Shown: in pieces, positions 1 to 6,798 of the stretch
How positions within the stretch are numbered: position 1 is the stretch's first letter
Layout: every line of letters starts with the position of its first letter
Assembly (NCBI GenBank): GCA_013816725.1
Contig: JACDEA010000049.1
Coordinates: 2,516 to 10,017, forward strand
Direction: 5' to 3'
DNA: 7,502 nt
From: Actinomycetota bacterium
GTDB lineage: Bacteria; Actinomycetota; Acidimicrobiia; Acidimicrobiales; JACDEA01
The notes under the pieces: generated by a model
What the model was told of the DNA's origin: nothing
The model's input: the letters and a program-made list of their open reading frames with translations, nothing else
Database searches by the model: none
Position numbers and translations under genes: made by a program

Positions 1-1745
1 AAACACTGGCCGTCGGCCAGCAGCCGCTCGAGGGCGGGTACGGCGAGGGCCGGGCTGTAGAGGAACCCCTGCATCTGATCGCATCGACACCGACGCAGAT
101 ACTCGAGCTGCGCCTCGGTCTCGACCCCCTCGGCGATGACGTCCAGGCTGAGGCTGTGGGCCATCCGGATGATCGCCTGTGCGATGGCGGCGTCGTCGGG
201 GTCGGTGGTGATGTGCCGCACGAAGCTGATGTCGATCTTCAGCTTGTCGATGGGGAACCGCCGGAGGTAGGCGAGGCTCGAGTACCCAGTGCCGAAGTCG
301 TCGATGGAGATCTGCACGCCCCGGGACTTGAGGCCCTCCAGGATGGTGATGGTCTTGGCGGTGTCGGCCATCAGCGAGCTCTCGGTGAGCTCCAGCTCCA
401 GGAGACCGGCCGGGATGCCCGACGCGTCGAGGGCGCTGGCCACATCGGCTTGCAGGTTGCCGTCGACGAACTGGCGTCCGGACACGTTCACAGACACCTG
501 CCGCGGGCCGACGGGCGACCGCTGCCATACAGCCACCTGCTCGCACGCAGTGGCGATGACCCAGCGGCCGACGTCGACGATCAACCCGCTGTCCTCGAGG
601 ACGGGGATGAACTCGCCGGGCGCCACCAGCCCGTGGCCCGGGCGGTCCCAGCGCAGGAGCGCCTCGAACCCCACCACCCGGCCGAGGTCGAGATCCACCT
701 TGGGCTGGTAGTGCAGGACGAACTCACCGTCGCGGACCGCCCGCCGCAGCGCGGTCTCGAGCTGCAGGCGGGCCAGGGCCACGGCGTTCATCTCGGGTGT
801 GAAGAACCGGAACGCGTCCCGTCCCGCCTGCTTGGCCTCGTACATGGCGGTGTCGGCGAACTTGATGAGCGTCTCCGGGTCGGCCGCATCCTCCGGGAAG
901 GCGGTGATGCCGATGCTGGCGCTGACGGTCACCTCGTGACCCTTCAGTTCGAAGGGCTCGCGCAGGGCGTCTTGGATCTTGGTGGCCACGGCGGCGGCGG
1001 CCTGGGGGCCGTCCTCGGTGACGACGATCAGTGCGAACTCGTCGCCGCCGAAGCGGCTCACCGTGTCGCGGAGACGGACGCAGTCGACGAGGCGGTGGCT
1101 CACCTGAACCAGCAGCTCGTCGCCGACGGCGTGCCCGAGGGTGTCGTTGACGAGCTTGAAGTGGTCGAGGTCGATGAAGACGACGGCCACGGTCCAGCTC
1201 TGGGTCTGGGCGTGCTGGAGGGTCTTCCCGAGGACGTCGTAGAACAGGGTCCGGTTGGGCAGGCCGGTGAGCGGGTCGTAGTGGGCCAAGTGCTGGAGAT
1301 CGGACGTGCGAGTCAGCACCTCGGCCTCGAGGTGGGCGCGGTGCTTGGACAGAAGGTCGCTGAGCTCCTTGAGCCGCAAGTGGTTGCGTACGCGCAGCCA
1401 GAGCTCGGCCCGGTCAACTGGCTTGGTAAGGAAGTCCTCGGCGCCGGCGGCCAGGCCCGCCAGGCGCGCCGCCCGATCGGTCTGCGCGGTTACCAGGACG
1501 ATCGGGATGCTGCGGGTGGCCGGATCGGCCTTGAGTCGGGCCGTGACCTCATGGCCATCCATTCCCGGCATCATCACGTCCAGCAGGATGAGATCCGGGG
1601 GGTCCTCCTCGACCGACGCCAGCGCGTCGGGGCCGCTCGACGCGGTCCGGGTGACGTAGCCCTCCGGGTGCAGGAGCACCTCCAGGAGCCGGCGGTTCTG
1701 GGGTTCGTCGTCGACGATCAGGATCGACGGCGCGGCGACGGTCAC
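1..1745 (-). CDS. REC-GGDEF-EAL response regulator (cyclic di-GMP cyclase/phosphodiesterase), 3' end outside window
   Basis: A cytoplasmic response regulator that probably makes and/or degrades cyclic di-GMP under phosphorylation control. About 581 residues are visible. The receiver spans residues 5-120, with acidic pair D12/D13, phospho-acceptor D56, T86 and K108-P109. A helical linker (about 119-153) leads to the GGDEF domain, which opens with YDPLTGLPNR at 156-165 and has an intact GGDEF at 233-237. An RLRD inhibitory site (224-227) lies exactly five residues upstream. The EAL domain starts near 330, with EAL at 361-363, N420, E452/E455, DDFGTGYSSL at 482-491, K503, E539 and Q559, so all usual metal and catalytic positions are present. 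The frame is still open at the left edge, so only a short C-terminus is missing. The GTG start at 1745 overlaps the receiver gene's TGA by 4 nt, has no clear Shine-Dalgarno sequence, and is probably translated by coupling. Its likely phosphodonor is the hybrid kinase of the operon (inference). Net enzyme direction cannot be read from sequence. Confidence 0.94.
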   Translation of the reverse strand, partial: MTVAAPSILIVDDEPQNRRLLEVLLHPEGYVTRTASSGPDALASVEEDPPDLILLDVMMPGMDGHEVTARLKADPATRSIPIVLVTAQTDRAARLAGLAAGAEDFLTKPVDRAELWLRVRNHLRLKELSDLLSKHRAHLEAEVLTRTSDLQHLAHYDPLTGLPNRTLFYDVLGKTLQHAQTQSWTVAVVFIDLDHFKLVNDTLGHAVGDELLVQVSHRLVDCVRLRDTVSRFGGDEFALIVVTEDGPQAAAAVATKIQDALREPFELKGHEVTVSASIGITAFPEDAADPETLIKFADTAMYEAKQAGRDAFRFFTPEMNAVALARLQLETALRRAVRDGEFVLHYQPKVDLDLGRVVGFEALLRWDRPGHGLVAPGEFIPVLEDSGLIVDVGRWVIATACEQVAVWQRSPVGPRQVSVNVSGRQFVDGNLQADVASALDASGIPAGLLELELTESSLMADTAKTITILEGLKSRGVQISIDDFGTGYSSLAYLRRFPIDKLKIDISFVRHITTDPDDAAIAQAIIRMAHSLSLDVIAEGVETEAQLEYLRRCRCDQMQGFLYSPALAVPALERLLADGQC

Positions 1746-2125
1746 TGCCCGACGACGGCGGTCGACGGCAGGAGCCGCTCCATGGCCGCGTACAACTCCT
1801 GATAGCGCAGCGGCTTGACGATGTAGGCGTCGCACCCGGCGATCCGACTGTTCTCCTCGTCGGCCTTCATGGCCAGGGCGCTAAGGGCGATGACGGGGAT
1901 GGCCGCGGTGGAGGCGTCACGCTTGAGCAGCGCGGTAGCAGCAAGCCCATCCATGCCCGGAAGCTGCACGTCCATGAGGATCAGGTCGGGCTGGTCGGCG
2001 CGGGCGATCGTGAGACCCGTCTCGGCGTCGACTGCCCCCAGGACCGTGTGACCGGCGTTGCGCACGAGGAGCGAGGCCAGCTTCATGTTGGCCGGGTTGT
2101 CCTCGACGATGAGCACCTTTGCCAT
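1742..2125 (-). CDS. DivK-like single-domain response regulator
   Basis: A 127-residue protein consisting only of a CheY-fold receiver, so it must act by protein contact or as a phosphate shuttle rather than by binding DNA. Key residues are intact: E8/D9, phospho-acceptor D52 in LMDVQLPGMDG, switch residue S82, and K104-P105. The segment from S82 to K104, with AMKADEE followed by GCDAYIVKP, closely resembles Caulobacter DivK, where the matching stretch has AMKGDEE and GCEAYISKP (comparison from memory). The ATG at 2125 overlaps the last base of the kinase stop codon. A GAGGGGG Shine-Dalgarno sequence (2142-2136) lies 10 nt upstream, inside the kinase gene. Its own stop overlaps the start of the REC-GGDEF-EAL gene. 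The order, a DivK-like receiver directly before a REC-GGDEF protein, mirrors the divK-pleD operon. It probably receives phosphate from the adjacent hybrid kinase and may modulate that kinase allosterically, as DivK does (inference). DivK orthology is not proven, so no symbol is given. Confidence 0.93.
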   Translation of the reverse strand: MAKVLIVEDNPANMKLASLLVRNAGHTVLGAVDAETGLTIARADQPDLILMDVQLPGMDGLAATALLKRDASTAAIPVIALSALAMKADEENSRIAGCDAYIVKPLRYQELYAAMERLLPSTAVVGQ

Positions 2126-4590
2126 CAGGTCAGCGCCCCCTCGGGGAGGGCGCGCCGCACCTCGGCCAGGAAGCCTTGCCGGTTGAACCCGGCCTTATCG
2201 ATGATGTGGACGACGCGGTCGCCCTCGACGCGGAGGGCCTCGCGGTCCTGCACGGTGACTTGCCTGGCGGTAACCACCAGGATGGGGATGTGCGCCGTCT
2301 CCGGGTCGCGCTGCAGGGCGCCGACGACGTCGAAGCCGCTGACCTCGGGCATCATGAGGTCGAGGAGGATCAGGTCGGGCCGGAGGCGTTGGGCGAGGAT
2401 GATCGCCTCGCCGCCGCCGTAGGCCCGGACGATGGCGTAGCCCGGGGTCGGGAGAAAGGCGGCGATCAGCTCAACGGCCTTGGGGTCATCATCGACGACC
2501 AGCACGGTGCGCGTACGGTGCGCGACCGCGTGGAGGCCGAGGTGGGCGAGCGACGCCTTGAGGGCCCCGTGGCTGATCGGCTTCTGCAGGATGGCGGCGG
2601 CACCTCCGCAGAGCGCCATATTGCTGTCGTCGCCGCCGGAGATGACGACCACGGGCACGTGGGCCAGGACGGCGACCTCACGGATGGCGGCCAGGAACTC
2701 CCATCCGTCCATCCCCGGGAGCTGGACGTCCAGGGTGATCAGGCTGAGCGCCAGCTCGGGCGCGATGCGCAGCGCCGCCTCGGCGCTGGCGGCGAGCACC
2801 ACGGTGAAGCCCTCGGCCTGAAGGAGGAGTCGCACCAGGTCGGCCGCCATGGGATCGTCCTCGATCACCAGCGCTGTGCGCTCACGCGTAGCTGCGGCAG
2901 CCTGGGTGGTGACATCCGGGCGCTCCAGGTAACCGGCTTCGGCGGGCGTGCGGAGGGGCAGCCAGGCGGCGAAGCAGGCGCCGGCGCCGCTCTCGCTGCC
3001 GACGGCCACCGTGCCCCCGTGCAGCTCGGCCATCTGCCGGACCATCGCAAGTCCGAGGCCCGTGCCCTCGAACTTGCGGGCCAGGCTGCTGTCGATCTGG
3101 CTGAAGGGCTGAAACAGCCTGGGCATGTCGAGCATCGAGATGCCCATGCCGCTGTCTCGGACTGCGATCTCGAGGAACTCGTCGAACTCGTTGTCCGCCA
3201 GCACGAAGCCGTGCATCGGCCACGGGCCGTCGATGACACCGACGCTGGAGCGGGGCACGCGCCGAGCGCTGAGGGTGACGACGGTGGAGGTGTCGCTGAA
3301 CTTCACCGCGTTGGAGAGGAGGTTGTAGACGATCTGCTTGGTCTTGCGGGTGTCGAGCTGTAGGGCGCCGAGGTCGGTTCCGAGGTCCAGCTTCAGCGTG
3401 ATGTGCCGGGCGGCCGCCTTCTCGCGGACGATCGAGAGGGCGTTCGACAGCAGGCGCTCGAGGTCGACCGTCTCCAGCTCCAGGGCCATCATCCCGGCCT
3501 CCACCTTCGAGAGGTCGAGGATGTCGTTGATGAGCGAAAGGAGGTGCTGGCCGCTGGTGAAGATGTCGCCGATGTACTCCTGCTGGTTCTCGGTCATCTC
3601 GCCCATGAGACCGTCCTTGAGGGCCTCGGAGAACCCGATCACCGCGTTCAGCGGGGTCCGCAGCTCGTGGGACATCGTGGCCAGGAACTCGGACTTCATG
3701 CGGCTGGCGTGCTCCAGCTCGATGTTCTTCTCCTGGAGGGTGCGCTCGATGCGCTTGCGATCCGTGGCGTCGCGCGCCGCCGCGAACACGCCGCGAACGT
3801 TGTGGTCGCGGTCGTGGAAGGTGGCCGCGTTGTAGGACACCACGGTCTCGTGGCCGTCCTGGGCCCGTACGGTCAGCTCGTAGTCGGTCACCTTGTGCTC
3901 ATCGAGCACGCGGCCGATGGCGGCGTCGGCCAGATCGGGCCGGGTGAAGAAGTTGCGGCAGGGCGCTCCGATGAGGTCGCCGCGGGCCCGCCCTGTTAGC
4001 TCGACCATCTGCTGGTTGACGTCGGTGATGGTGCCCTCGGGGTCCGTGGTCATCAGCGCGTCGATGTTCGACTCGATCAAGGAGCGTGTGTAGAACTGCT
4101 GGTCCCGCAGCTGCTGGTCGAGGAGCGCCTGGGCGGCCTCGACCTCCTTGCGGGCGGTGTTGTCCGTACCGATGAGCAGGTAGCCGATGATGCGCTCGCC
4201 GCCGACGTCCCGCAGCGCGGTGACGGACACGATGGCCGGGAAACGGCTGCCGTCCTTGCGGATGTAGGTCAGCTCGTAGATGTCCTCGATGCCACGCGAG
4301 GCCTTGAACACGAGAGCCTCGAAGCCGGGCGTAATGGGCGTGTCGAGCTCCGTGCTCAACGTGGCTGCCCGCGTGATCAGCTCCTGGGGATCGGAAATGT
4401 CGGCCGGGGTGATCCGGTTGACCACGTCCACCGCCGTGTAGCCCAGCATCCGCTCGGCGCCGACGTTGAAGATCTGGATGACGCCGCGCTCGTCGGTCGC
4501 GATGCTGGAGAAGTAGGCGCTGTTGAAGATGGCGTCCTGGAGGGCACCGGTCTTGATCTGCTCGCGGTTCAACCGCGCGGCAGTGGTCAT
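2125..4590 (-). CDS. Soluble hybrid sensor histidine kinase, PAS-PAS-HisKA-HATPase_c-REC-REC
   Basis: A cytoplasmic hybrid kinase of 821 residues from the ATG at 4590. I see no signal peptide or membrane segment. PAS1 spans about 15-145 and PAS2 about 163-285, followed by a short coiled coil. The HisKA domain has MSHELRTPLN with phospho-acceptor H308. The ATPase has an N box near 420-431 (N427), a G1 box DSGMG (479-483), an F box around LFQPFSQ (492-498) and a G2 box GTGLGL (509-514), so the kinase looks active. REC1 has E577/D578, D621, S651 and K670-P671. REC2 has D700/D701, D744, T774 and K799, which is followed by Ala instead of Pro. No Hpt domain is present. A TTG at 4608 in the same frame would add six residues. 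Neither start has a good Shine-Dalgarno sequence, so I prefer the ATG. The gene lies 72 nt after the GAF-GGDEF-EAL gene. It likely phosphorylates the two downstream receiver proteins. Its signal is unknown; H-NOX is one candidate. Confidence 0.94.
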   Translation of the reverse strand: MTTAARLNREQIKTGALQDAIFNSAYFSSIATDERGVIQIFNVGAERMLGYTAVDVVNRITPADISDPQELITRAATLSTELDTPITPGFEALVFKASRGIEDIYELTYIRKDGSRFPAIVSVTALRDVGGERIIGYLLIGTDNTARKEVEAAQALLDQQLRDQQFYTRSLIESNIDALMTTDPEGTITDVNQQMVELTGRARGDLIGAPCRNFFTRPDLADAAIGRVLDEHKVTDYELTVRAQDGHETVVSYNAATFHDRDHNVRGVFAAARDATDRKRIERTLQEKNIELEHASRMKSEFLATMSHELRTPLNAVIGFSEALKDGLMGEMTENQQEYIGDIFTSGQHLLSLINDILDLSKVEAGMMALELETVDLERLLSNALSIVREKAAARHITLKLDLGTDLGALQLDTRKTKQIVYNLLSNAVKFSDTSTVVTLSARRVPRSSVGVIDGPWPMHGFVLADNEFDEFLEIAVRDSGMGISMLDMPRLFQPFSQIDSSLARKFEGTGLGLAMVRQMAELHGGTVAVGSESGAGACFAAWLPLRTPAEAGYLERPDVTTQAAAATRERTALVIEDDPMAADLVRLLLQAEGFTVVLAASAEAALRIAPELALSLITLDVQLPGMDGWEFLAAIREVAVLAHVPVVVISGGDDSNMALCGGAAAILQKPISHGALKASLAHLGLHAVAHRTRTVLVVDDDPKAVELIAAFLPTPGYAIVRAYGGGEAIILAQRLRPDLILLDLMMPEVSGFDVVGALQRDPETAHIPILVVTARQVTVQDREALRVEGDRVVHIIDKAGFNRQGFLAEVRRALPEGALT
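2133..2153 (-). promoter_or_regulatory. Hairpin overlapping the ribosome-binding site of the DivK-like gene
   Basis: Within the last codons of the kinase gene, GCGCCC (2133-2138) is complementary to GGGCGC (2148-2153). Two inner pairs and a 4-nt loop are possible with one bulge. The GAGGGGG Shine-Dalgarno sequence of the receiver gene (2142-2136) lies in the loop and 3' arm of this hairpin in the mRNA. There is no U-tract, so it is not an intrinsic terminator. A plausible role is forcing the receiver to be translated only when ribosomes come through the kinase gene. Confidence 0.35.
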
Positions 4591-4662
4591 ACCAGAACAA
4601 TCGGCCAAGACAGACCCAAGGTGAGGGTCGTTGTAAAGAAGTCGTTCACCGCCGCGCCCTCG
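4591..4662 (-). other. Intergenic spacer between GAF-GGDEF-EAL and hybrid kinase genes
   Basis: This 72-nt gap is the only non-overlapping junction in the operon. I see no terminator hairpin with a U-tract and no clear Shine-Dalgarno sequence for the kinase start. A GTCGTT hexamer occurs twice 14 nt apart on the plus strand (4627-4632 and 4641-4646). No convincing internal promoter could be made out. The spacer stays open in the same reading frame as both flanking genes after the TGA at 4665-4663. Confidence 0.5.
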
Positions 4663-6798
4663 TCAGGTCTTGGGACGTTCGCCGCCGACGAGCCGCTGGA
4701 TCTCGGCGACGACGGATCGGGTGGCGCGAGCGACTTCGTCGCGGCGGTTCAGGGCGTTGGCGACGATGCGGGACATCTCGTCGTGGACATCGCTGCCGAC
4801 GTCCACCGGCGCGGCAGCGAGGACGTCGGCGATGTGCCCTGAAGCCATGGCGTGGGTGAGATCGTCGAGGGTCGCCGGGCGGCCGAGCAGGAAGCCTTGC
4901 GCGTGGTCGCAGCCGAGCCGCCGAACCGTCATGAGTTGCTCGGGCAACTCGACGCCTTCGGCGACGACCTCGAGTCCGAGGCTGTGCGACATGGCGATGA
5001 TCGCCGCCACGAGCGCGGTACCGCCCGGCGTGGTGTCCATGTCCGTGATGAAAGACCGGTCGATCTTCAGTGTCTGCACCGGCATCTTCCGGAGGCGGTC
5101 GAGCGAGGAGAAGCCGGTGCCGAAGTCGTCGATGGAGAGACCAAAACCGAGCTCTCGCAGCTCATGCAGGTGTCGGATGACGACTTCGGCGTCGTGCATC
5201 ACGGCGCTCTCGGTGATCTCGAACACGATCGCTTCAGGCGGGATGGCGTACGCCTGGAGCGTCTCGGTCACGTGTTTGACCAGGGTGTGCTGTTCCAGCT
5301 CGCTGACAGAGAGGTTCACGGCCATCCTGAGCGAGACGTCCGGGTGCAGGTCGCAGAAGTGGCGAAGCTGGCGGCAGGTTTCGCGCAGCATCCACTCGCC
5401 CAATCGGCCGATCAGTGCCGTGTCCTCGGCGAGCGCGATGAACTCGCCAGGGAGCAGCAGCCCTCGTTCCGGGTGCATCCACCGCACCAGCGCCTCGGCG
5501 CCGGCGATTCGCCCGGCACGGAGGTCGACGACGGGCTGGAAGTGGGCGACGAGCTCCCCCCGGCCGATCGCACGACGCAGCGACCGCTCCGTCTCGAGCC
5601 GCTGCACAATGTTCGTCCGCAGCGCCTCGTCGAAGAGCTGACACAGGCCCCTCCCGCGTTCCTTGGCGCGGTACATGGCGACGTCGGCGTTCCCCAGCAG
5701 ATCCTCGGGCGTCACCGCGCCCGCTCCGCTGAAGGCGATCCCAACGCTGGCCGAGATGTGGACGACGTTCTCTTCGCAGACAATCGGGGCGGCGACCACC
5801 TCGAGGATCCGATCGGCAAGGTCCACAGCAGCATCCGGGTCGGGCACGCCCTCGCACAGGACGACGAATTCGTCACCGCTCAACCGGGCGAGGCTGTCAC
5901 CGGGCCGGAGCACCGTGGGGACGCGCTCGGCGACTGTCATGAGCACCTGGTCTCCGGCCTGATGGCCGAAGCTGTCGTTCACCGCCTTGAACCGGTCGAG
6001 ATCGAAGAAGAAGACCGCCACGGTCTCGCCACTACGTACCGACCGTTCGAGGGCGTGTTCGAGGCGGTCCAGGAGGAGTACCCGGTTCGGCAGGCCGGTG
6101 AGGTCGTCGTGCAGGGACTGGTGTTCGAGCCGGCGTTGGAACGCGTTGCGCTCGATGACCCGTCCGAGTTGATCGCCCACGTTGGCGAGGACGGCGAGCA
6201 GCTCGTCGTCGGGATCCATCGGCTTGCGGCTGAAGAATTCCAACACCGCAGCAACCTCGCCCGCCACCACGACGGGGAAGGCGAACCCGGCGTGCAACCC
6301 GGTCTCCAGGGCGGCGGCGAACCGGGGAAAGTTGGCATCCACGGTCACGTCGGGGATCCAGGCCGGCCGGGCGGTGGCCAAGACCCGCCCGGGCAGACCC
6401 ACTCCGACGGCGAGCTCGGATCGATCCGTCGCCGCGATGAACGCCGCGTTCCGCGCCGGGTCGTCGTCGTGCCACACGGCCAATGGGATCAACCGGTCAC
6501 CGGTGGCGTTCACGGTGTAAACGTGCCCGATCGGCCAGCCGGTGTGTTCGCAGACCGATCTCAGCGCGATCGCCGCCGCCTCGTCGAACGTATCCGCCTC
6601 GTTGGCGGCGATCGCCGTCTGCTGGAGCACCCGCACCAGGCTCGCCGCGTCGGCCAGCGCGTTTCGTGAGGATTCGAGCCGGGTGACGGTGTCGTACAGC
6701 TCGCGCGTCGCCTGCTCGGCTATGCGCTCGGACTCGAGCCGTGCGTTGCGCTCCCGTTCGATTCGCCGCTCGAGCCGCGCCTGAATGGGATCGCTCAC
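4663..6798 (-). CDS. GAF-GGDEF-EAL cyclic di-GMP cyclase/phosphodiesterase, probable H-NOX partner
   Basis: A 711-residue cytoplasmic enzyme with both cyclic di-GMP modules. The order is: a highly charged N-terminal coiled coil (about 5-60), a GAF domain (about 65-218, with GLPGRVLATARP near 134-145), GGDEF, EAL, and a tail of about 65 residues after the EAL domain. The GGDEF domain opens with DDLTGLPNR (231-239). Its active-site motif is SGDEF (307-311), a mild variant, preceded at the correct five-residue distance by an RPGD inhibitory site (298-301). The EAL domain has EAL (435-437), N495, E527/E530, DDFGTGFSSL (557-566), K578, E614 and Q634, so it is expected to be catalytically competent. 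I chose the GTG at 6798 because it forms a GTGA overlap with the H-NOX stop. An ATG at 6858 would overlap the H-NOX gene by 64 nt and add 20 residues without recognisable structure. Tight coupling to H-NOX suggests it is the main H-NOX output (inference). Confidence 0.95.
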   Translation of the reverse strand: MSDPIQARLERRIERERNARLESERIAEQATRELYDTVTRLESSRNALADAASLVRVLQQTAIAANEADTFDEAAAIALRSVCEHTGWPIGHVYTVNATGDRLIPLAVWHDDDPARNAAFIAATDRSELAVGVGLPGRVLATARPAWIPDVTVDANFPRFAAALETGLHAGFAFPVVVAGEVAAVLEFFSRKPMDPDDELLAVLANVGDQLGRVIERNAFQRRLEHQSLHDDLTGLPNRVLLLDRLEHALERSVRSGETVAVFFFDLDRFKAVNDSFGHQAGDQVLMTVAERVPTVLRPGDSLARLSGDEFVVLCEGVPDPDAAVDLADRILEVVAAPIVCEENVVHISASVGIAFSGAGAVTPEDLLGNADVAMYRAKERGRGLCQLFDEALRTNIVQRLETERSLRRAIGRGELVAHFQPVVDLRAGRIAGAEALVRWMHPERGLLLPGEFIALAEDTALIGRLGEWMLRETCRQLRHFCDLHPDVSLRMAVNLSVSELEQHTLVKHVTETLQAYAIPPEAIVFEITESAVMHDAEVVIRHLHELRELGFGLSIDDFGTGFSSLDRLRKMPVQTLKIDRSFITDMDTTPGGTALVAAIIAMSHSLGLEVVAEGVELPEQLMTVRRLGCDHAQGFLLGRPATLDDLTHAMASGHIADVLAAAPVDVGSDVHDEMSRIVANALNRRDEVARATRSVVAEIQRLVGGERPKT

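Noticed and set aside
156..1802. Plus-strand open frame of 548 codons opposite the REC-GGDEF-EAL gene
   Set aside because: It mirrors codons of a strongly recognised minus-strand gene. High third-position GC removes stops on the opposite strand, and the translation is low-complexity (Gly/Val/Asp/Glu/Leu-rich) with no domain.
2119..3363. Plus-strand open frame of 414 codons (and another at 3403-3999) opposite the hybrid kinase
   Set aside because: Same cause: antisense shadow of a kinase with all catalytic boxes intact, and no recognisable protein motif.
4591..4608. TTG at 4608 as start of the hybrid kinase
   Set aside because: It has no Shine-Dalgarno sequence and is a rarer start codon than the in-frame ATG six codons later. 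It cannot be fully excluded.
4852..6669. Plus-strand open frame of 605 codons opposite the GAF-GGDEF-EAL gene
   Set aside because: Antisense shadow. The true coding strand shows intact GGDEF and EAL signatures, while this frame shows none.
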